A DNA stretch of 64,000 bases. It comes from a virus. A program made the position numbers and the translations under genes. This document shows positions 59,989 to 64,000 of the stretch, in pieces. Position 1 is the stretch's first letter, and every line of letters starts with the position of its first letter. The notes beneath the pieces are model-generated. The model did no database searches. It saw only the letters and a program-made list of their open reading frames with translations, and was not told the origin of the DNA. Where the stretch lies: positions 39,594 to 103,593 of IMG/VR virus record IMGVR_UViG_3300033148_003376. One strand, given 5' to 3'.

Positions 59989-60237
59989 ATGACAAAAAAA
60001 CATCCATACGGATATGACCACACAACAGGCGAAGGTCAGAAACGTCTCATGTACGAATCAATTGGGTTCGACATTACCAAAAAACAAGAGACGCCATCCT
60101 ATTACGAAGATGGTGAAACAGGGTCTGATCCAATCCTCGACGACAATGGAAATCCAACAGGTAAAATCAAGATGTATCCTACCGGACGAATCGTCGACCG
60201 AACAACTCGTCTGAATGCGTATCAACCGAAGAAATAG
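59989..60237 (+). CDS. Plus-strand small protein, 82 aa
   Basis: ATG at 59989 with GGAGGT 5 nt upstream and a consensus promoter. Polar and Tyr/Thr/Gly-rich (HPYGYDHTTGEGQKRL, TGRIVDRTTRLNAY), no tag and no transmembrane region. Overlaps the 3' end of the minus-strand 60222-60455 gene by 16 nt. A strong host-type promoter suggests early expression. Function unknown. Confidence 0.75.
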   Translation: MTKKHPYGYDHTTGEGQKRLMYESIGFDITKKQETPSYYEDGETGSDPILDDNGNPTGKIKMYPTGRIVDRTTRLNAYQPKK

Positions 60238-60455
60238 TCATACCATTCTTCGTCCGTCGTACGAATGAGCATTCCAATCGTCTCACCTGGAAAGTCACTC
60301 GTGTGACCACCGGCATCTCCCTTTTCAAGAGCTTTGATAGCCTTGGGAATATTCTTCTGAACTCTCTTGAGCCATTCGATCGCCGCTTTGGTCATCTTGG
60401 CTTCATCGCCTTGACCCTCGTTACATGCTTTCAAGAAATCCTTCGCTATGGTCAT
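60222..60455 (-). CDS. Tagged cargo protein, 77 aa
   Basis: ATG at 60455 with AAAGGG upstream; tag MTIAKDFLKACNEGQGDE (C-N-E then G). Rest helical then Gly-rich (KAIKALEKGDAGGHTSDF). Its end converges with the plus-strand gene. Unknown. Confidence 0.6.
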   Translation of the reverse strand: MTIAKDFLKACNEGQGDEAKMTKAAIEWLKRVQKNIPKAIKALEKGDAGGHTSDFPGETIGMLIRTTDEEWYDYFFG

Positions 60456-60459
60456 TTGA

Positions 60460-60801
60460 TCATTCCCTTTCATCGATACAGTTGATTCGTCCCTTGTCGA
60501 TGGCTTCCTCGGTCTCTCCCTCGTCGAGGTCTTTCATCTCGACGGTAAGGTTTCTCTTATCATGCCAGCAATCACCACAGTACACGATCTTACCGTTCGT
60601 GATGTGAAAATGGCAGACTTGTCGAGCGGTCTTCGGTCCCATAGTGACCTTGATCGATGGCTTCACTGTGGGACAGTCAAAGTCTCCGTTGAAATCCCAG
60701 TTCGGTTCCGCTGGTTTGACCTGGAACGCGTGTATCGTCTTACATCCTGGACACCAGAAGTTGTACTGTGTAGATTCACCCCAGCGTTTGACTTTTGACA
60801 T
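60460..60801 (-). CDS. DUF6527-like zinc-binding protein
   Basis: 113 residues with CPGC, PTVKPSIKVT and later CHFHITNGKIVYCGDCWHD, matching the layout of phage proteins grouped as DUF6527 (CPGC at the front, P-S-x-x-x-x middle, C-H then CGDC). Probable zinc binding. Function unknown. No tag. It overlaps nothing but sits 4 nt from its neighbours. Confidence 0.6.
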   Translation of the reverse strand: MSKVKRWGESTQYNFWCPGCKTIHAFQVKPAEPNWDFNGDFDCPTVKPSIKVTMGPKTARQVCHFHITNGKIVYCGDCWHDKRNLTVEMKDLDEGETEEAIDKGRINCIDERE

Positions 60802-60804
60802 AGG

Positions 60805-61161
60805 TCACTGATCCGATGTTTGAACTTTGAAAAAGTACGACCCTTCATCTTCGATAACCTCTGACGCGTAAACAAAGAGCTTTCCGCTAGGTGCCTTTTC
60901 AAGAGTATCGAAGACTTTGATTCCGTGTTTCTTCCCTACTGAAACAAGTTCTTTCAATATCGAAGATCGTGCCTTTTTCGTTTTCGATTCGTCGTCGCCT
61001 TGTATCTCAATACCACCCTCATCTCCATCCGGGTCAAACAGATCATTCAGCTTGAATCCCTTGGCATTCTTCTTGACGACAGCCTCGACATCTTTCCAGA
61101 TCTTTCCAACCGCTTCATTGGCCTTCTCGACGGTCTCCAACACGTCCTTCACGATTCCCAT
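60805..61161 (-). CDS. Tagged cargo protein, 118 aa
   Basis: ATG at 61161; tag MGIVKDVLETVEKANEAVG (A-N-E then A). The body (NDLFDPDGDEGGIEIQGDD and KLFVYASEVIEDEGSYFFKV) resembles the C-terminal part of the 57568-58242 cargo. Paralogs. Unknown role. Confidence 0.62.
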   Translation of the reverse strand: MGIVKDVLETVEKANEAVGKIWKDVEAVVKKNAKGFKLNDLFDPDGDEGGIEIQGDDESKTKKARSSILKELVSVGKKHGIKVFDTLEKAPSGKLFVYASEVIEDEGSYFFKVQTSDQ

Positions 61162-61209
61162 GACAACTCTCCTCATGAATTTGATTCAACCATTTCATAA
61201 ACCGTTGCT

Positions 61210-61401
61210 TCATACTCCTTTTACGAACTCAACCCAATGTCTCGTCGACGCGGCTTTCATTCCCATCTTCACCTGACGCAGTTGAATGAAATTGACGATC
61301 TCGTCGACGGACTTCCCTTGTGCCTTGAGCCGTTGGATCATGTCTTCAACCGACTCTACTGACGCCTCGATCATGTCAAGAAATTTCTTCGCGATTCCCA
61401 T
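61210..61401 (-). CDS. Tagged cargo protein, 63 aa
   Basis: Tag MGIAKKFLDMIEASVESVED (I-E-A then S, or V-E-S). The remaining ~45 residues form a helix plus a basic end (LRQVKMGMKAASTRHWVEF). One of the shortest cargo genes, so the tag makes up about a quarter of it. Confidence 0.6.
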   Translation of the reverse strand: MGIAKKFLDMIEASVESVEDMIQRLKAQGKSVDEIVNFIQLRQVKMGMKAASTRHWVEFVKGV

Positions 61402-61405
61402 GACT

Positions 61406-61759
61406 CTACTCCTTCGTTAGTTCGTAGTAATCTTCAACTATTTTCAACCCCTTCCCACCAGGAAAAGGATCGTGTACAAGCTCACCGTCTTTCACGACGA
61501 CTGCATGAGAGACACCTTCATGTCTTGGAGATGGTCCACTCGCGATAGCATACCCAGGTGGTGGATCTTCCTCTGAGTATATATCCCAGTCCTTTGACCA
61601 GATAAAATCGACCAGTGCGATATGATAGTCTTCCTCGTCATGGAAATGCGGGACATCATTAATGTCTATCTCCATGATCGAAGCAATACACGCGGAGAGA
61701 CAGTTTCCCCTGGTACCGGCTTTCTTGTCATGGAAGATGGTTTGAAAAACTGGGATCAT
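61406..61759 (-). CDS. Predicted papain-like cysteine peptidase (no tag)
   Basis: 117 residues from the ATG at 61759 (MIPVFQTIFHDKKAGTRGNC). Catalytic candidates are Cys20 (GNCLSACIASIM), His85 in VSHAVVVKDG and Asp97 in LVHDPFPGG. The layout Asn-Cys then His-Ala-Val then His-Asp-Pro is common in a family of small phage proteins of this fold, often left as hypothetical. Substrate unknown. Confidence 0.6.
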   Translation of the reverse strand: MIPVFQTIFHDKKAGTRGNCLSACIASIMEIDINDVPHFHDEEDYHIALVDFIWSKDWDIYSEEDPPPGYAIASGPSPRHEGVSHAVVVKDGELVHDPFPGGKGLKIVEDYYELTKE

Positions 61760-61761
61760 GA

Positions 61762-62091
61762 TCAACCAATGATTGTCCACTCGACTTGCATCGTTGCATC
61801 TTGTCCCATCATCGTGTTGACGTCAATCCTGACTTCATGGCTCGTGCCGTCATCGAACTCGACCATAGGTGTATACCGAACGGCAAAATCTCGCGAAGGT
61901 TTATTGAGTCCAAGACCACTCATCATCTTGATCGGATTCGGCCAATCGATAGATTTGACGTCCTTTTTGAAGACCTTCTCGATCTTGGTCTTGAGGTCAA
62001 CCTTGGTAATCTTACCACCGGCTTGTGCTTCATTGACTTGGTTCGCTTCGTTGATCTTGTCGAGTAATTGCGCTGCAGGACTCTTGCTCAT
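61762..62091 (-). CDS. Tagged cargo protein, 109 aa
   Basis: ATG at 62091; tag MSKSPAAQLLDKINEANQVN (I-N-E then A). The body (TKVDLKTKIEKVFKKDVKSI, GLNKPSRDFAVRYTPMVEFD) is a small alpha/beta domain. Unknown family. It lies 3 nt upstream of the peptidase-like start. Confidence 0.62.
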   Translation of the reverse strand: MSKSPAAQLLDKINEANQVNEAQAGGKITKVDLKTKIEKVFKKDVKSIDWPNPIKMMSGLGLNKPSRDFAVRYTPMVEFDDGTSHEVRIDVNTMMGQDATMQVEWTIIG

Positions 62092-62128
62092 GACTCTTCT
62101 CCTTGACATGTGGAAATATTCGTGATAA

Positions 62129-62155
62129 TTTCCGTGGAATTTTATTCCACGGAAA
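62129..62155 (-). repeat. Recurrent hairpin, copy 4 (perfect)
   Basis: TTTCCGTGGAAT pairs exactly with ATTCCACGGAAA around AAA, starting ~9 nt after the stop of the 62165-62536 cargo gene. Best-matching copy of the family. Confidence 0.72.
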
Positions 62156-62164
62156 AGTTACTTC

Positions 62165-62536
62165 TTACTTCTTGATCCCCTGGTCCTTCAAGATATCGTC
62201 GAGTAGGTTCCGAAACTTCACGTCGTCGAGGGTTCCACCCGCTTTGGTGTACGCATCGTAAATATCAGAGCCCCTCGAATTCTTCTCGTCGTTGTAGCTC
62301 TTCACCAGGAGATTGATGTCTTTCAACTCTTTCTTCCCAAGCGGAGTTCGATCCGTCTGTCGTCGATACGACGAAAGGACACCGACTTCCGCGACTCCTC
62401 CGATGTCGTCGAGAGACTTGTACGGTTTCAGGTCGGGAAGCTTCTTCGGTCCACGGAGCTTGTCGAACTCTCCCCAGAGAAACATATCCCTCGACGCTTC
62501 TTCGATGGACTTGAGAAGATCTTTAACGATACCCAT
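62165..62536 (-). CDS. Tagged cargo protein, 123 aa
   Basis: ATG at 62536 with GAAAGGAT upstream; tag MGIVKDLLKSIEEASRDMF (I-E-E then A). Helical thereafter with SYRRQTDRTPLGKKELKDIN. Unknown. Confidence 0.62.
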   Translation of the reverse strand: MGIVKDLLKSIEEASRDMFLWGEFDKLRGPKKLPDLKPYKSLDDIGGVAEVGVLSSYRRQTDRTPLGKKELKDINLLVKSYNDEKNSRGSDIYDAYTKAGGTLDDVKFRNLLDDILKDQGIKK

Positions 62537-62571
62537 GATAAATCCTTTCCGAGCGATCAAATATGACCACG

Positions 62572-62904
62572 CTAGCGACTTCCGAAACGAATAGCATCGG
62601 CTATTTTACATGTATTCTTTTCTCTCTGCTCCACTGTCCCAGCTTGTTGTTTTCCACTCAGGTACCAGTCATAGAGATGGCCTATCTCATGATGAATCGC
62701 TTCACCGAACTCGATCGCGTTTAGACCTTTTGTCACAAGAATCTCATTTCCCTCATTCGGGTAATGAATTCTAGCAACGACGTCATCGGTGATCTTCTCT
62801 ACAATTCTCATTCTGACCGGTATATGGATTTCAACAACATCAGTCATTGTCTTTCGATCTCCGGTATTTTCCACGACCCATACATACAAACCATGATTCT
62901 TCAC
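62572..62904 (-). CDS. Predicted zinc metallopeptidase, HEIGH motif
   Basis: 110 residues from GTG at 62904 (GTGTGA overlap with the previous gene). Contains HHEIGHLYDWYLSG with HExxH at 72-76 and a downstream Glu-rich EQREKNTCKIAD, suggesting a small gluzincin. No tag, so it may act in the cytoplasm. Target unknown. Confidence 0.65.
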   Translation of the reverse strand: MKNHGLYVWVVENTGDRKTMTDVVEIHIPVRMRIVEKITDDVVARIHYPNEGNEILVTKGLNAIEFGEAIHHEIGHLYDWYLSGKQQAGTVEQREKNTCKIADAIRFGSR

Positions 62905-63284
62905 ACGGTGATATACGCGACGACTTCGTACTGGTTATCTTTTCCAGTGAGATCGTGCCAGGAGACGTTCAATCCGACATTACTCACCGACTGTGGTGAA
63001 TGTGGATCGTCGGTCTTGAATTCAAGGTTGAACAGATGGGTACCTTTTTCTTTCTCGCGAAAGATATCAGCAGAGACGACATCTGCGATCTGGATGTCAT
63101 GTTTGTCGAGTACACCGTGGATCTTGTTCACGGCGTCACCATGAGACTTGAATCGACCGTTCCCGTCGAACCCAGCTTTTCGTAGATCGTCGTTGATCTT
63201 CGAGCCGAGTTTCTTGTCTAGCTTCGCACCGATGGACTTCTTTGCTTCAGCGACTGTGTTAAGAAGGTCTTGTACGAGAGTCAT
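62901..63284 (-). CDS. Tagged cargo protein, 127 aa
   Basis: ATG at 63284; tag MTLVQDLLNTVAEAKKSIG (V-A-E then A). Helical and charged (GAKLDKKLGSKINDDLRKAG), ending with a beta segment (LFNLEFKTDD, YEVVAYITV). Unknown family. Confidence 0.62.
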   Translation of the reverse strand: MTLVQDLLNTVAEAKKSIGAKLDKKLGSKINDDLRKAGFDGNGRFKSHGDAVNKIHGVLDKHDIQIADVVSADIFREKEKGTHLFNLEFKTDDPHSPQSVSNVGLNVSWHDLTGKDNQYEVVAYITV

Positions 63285-63307
63285 GGTGATGGTCTCCATT
63301 AAAACGA

Positions 63308-63856
63308 TTAAACCGATATGATGTATTTATCCTTGAATCTCTTGTATTCATTCTTCGTCATGACCTGGTGTGCCATAACGATCCGTCGTCTATCTGGACC
63401 TTTACCCGAATAGTCCCATAGAACACCGTCAATCACAGACATGGAATGACCTGGTGTCCCTATGAGGAATTTCCCCTTTGGAAATGTCTTGATGAATTTA
63501 CTGATTGACATATTGGGTTTAAACTTGGCATAAAAAGATTTGACCAAAGTCTTCTCATTATATTTCCAAGACGTACCATCCTTGGATCGAAACGATGCCC
63601 TGAACGCAACAGAACCTGGAATGATACGTTCGATGTCAACGAGTTCGAATCCGGCGTCTCGAAGAACTTCAATATTTCCAGATGTGCCGAAGATACACTT
63701 GTCTGATGAAACGTCAAACGCTTCGAGAGAAAAATTAGTACACCGACCATGTCCTTTGAGGGAAACATACTTTACTGACTTGCCATCGAATATAGCACCG
63801 CTCGTTTGGATCTCGGCTTGTTCAATGACATTTAGAAGGTCTTGCACGAGAGTCAT
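63308..63856 (-). CDS. Tagged cargo with papain-like peptidase pattern
   Basis: 182 residues. Tag MTLVQDLLNVIEQAEIQTSG (I-E-Q then A). Further on, Cys39 in GHGRCTNFSLEAF, His137 in IGTPGHSMSVIDG, Asp149 in LWDYSGKG and then RRRIVMAHQV follow the Cys/His/Asp order of papain-like phage domains with a FPKGKFLIGTPGHS core. If packaged, it would be a protease cargo. Catalysis is not proven. AGAGGA precedes the ATG. Confidence 0.58.
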   Translation of the reverse strand: MTLVQDLLNVIEQAEIQTSGAIFDGKSVKYVSLKGHGRCTNFSLEAFDVSSDKCIFGTSGNIEVLRDAGFELVDIERIIPGSVAFRASFRSKDGTSWKYNEKTLVKSFYAKFKPNMSISKFIKTFPKGKFLIGTPGHSMSVIDGVLWDYSGKGPDRRRIVMAHQVMTKNEYKRFKDKYIISV

Positions 63857-63862
63857 GGTTGG

Positions 63863-64000
63863 TTATTTCCTCTTGATTACTTTCAAGACCAAATACTTGA
63901 CAGGTTTCGGTGGAGAAGTAACCAGATTGATTGCACCGATGGGTTCCCAAGGAAACCTATCATCATTCAGTCCTTTCCGAAACTCATCTACCCCAGACGA
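63863..64000 (-). CDS. C-terminal 45 residues of a gene entering from beyond the window
   Basis: The frame is open from base 64000 to the TAA at 63863-63865. Visible residues include DEFRKGLNDDRFPWEPIG and a basic end VKYLVLKVIKRK. It ends 6 nt before the start of the 63308-63856 gene. The product is unknown. Confidence 0.6.
   Translation of the reverse strand, partial: SSGVDEFRKGLNDDRFPWEPIGAINLVTSPPKPVKYLVLKVIKRK

Noticed and set aside
1-64000. CRISPR arrays, insertion sequences, integrase or attachment sites
   Set aside because: No regularly spaced repeats, transposase motifs or integrase motifs were seen; the recurrent hairpins are dispersed at four gene ends and lack spacers.

Overview
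The window is part of a large contractile-tailed phage (myovirus) genome with a T4-type virion. Coding is dense and almost entirely on the minus strand, with short gaps and ATGA, TAATG or GTGA stop/start overlaps. The only convincing plus-strand gene is at 59989-60237, behind a textbook sigma70-type promoter. Base composition looks like mid-40s % GC by eye. Lipoprotein-like and signal-peptide proteins and strong AGGAGG-type ribosome sites suggest a bacterial host, probably with a periplasm. The host cannot be named from sequence. No tRNA, rRNA, CRISPR array, transposon or integrase was seen.

Reading in the direction of transcription (high to low coordinates), the layout is as follows. (1) 64000-42239 holds small genes interleaved with the packaging genes: terminase large subunit (57381-55870), a degenerate terminase paralog (55854-55282), portal (51777-50173), a AAA+ ATPase, a J-domain protein, an HExxH peptidase, two papain-like peptidases and a stand-alone receiver domain. 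(2) 41839-38356 is the capsid block: a prohead protease fused to a scaffold with an internal scaffold start, then the major capsid gene split by a 282-nt group I intron and closed by a UUCG terminator. (3) 38257-33244 is the neck, including a SWIM zinc-finger protein interrupted by an HNH-containing intein. (4) 33222-19125 is the tail: sheath, two tube-type proteins, chaperones, tape measure, tube-junction protein, gp53-like, hub, spike, gp25-like, with a few small cargo-type genes mixed in. (5) 19118-1 is the baseplate wedge and a large fibre/adhesin region, which contains three consecutive envelope-directed proteins (8380-4991).

The most striking feature is an N-terminal tag shared by about thirty otherwise unrelated proteins. 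Its pattern is Met, two or three small or polar residues, then an amphipathic helix ending in hydrophobic-x-Glu followed by Ala or Ser; MGIAKDLLNSIQES is an example. The helix and the terminal hydrophobic-x-Glu/Ala-Ser site resemble the T4 capsid-targeting sequence and the gp21 prohead-protease site. I infer that this phage loads a large set of cargo proteins into its head, trims the tag with the 41839-40184 protease, and may deliver the cargo with the DNA. The tagged set includes a AAA+ ATPase, a J-domain protein, a P-loop kinase-like protein and a predicted papain-like peptidase. One cargo carries a second internal tag, and the AAA+ protein ends in a near-copy of its own tag. A family of near-identical hairpins follows four cargo genes.
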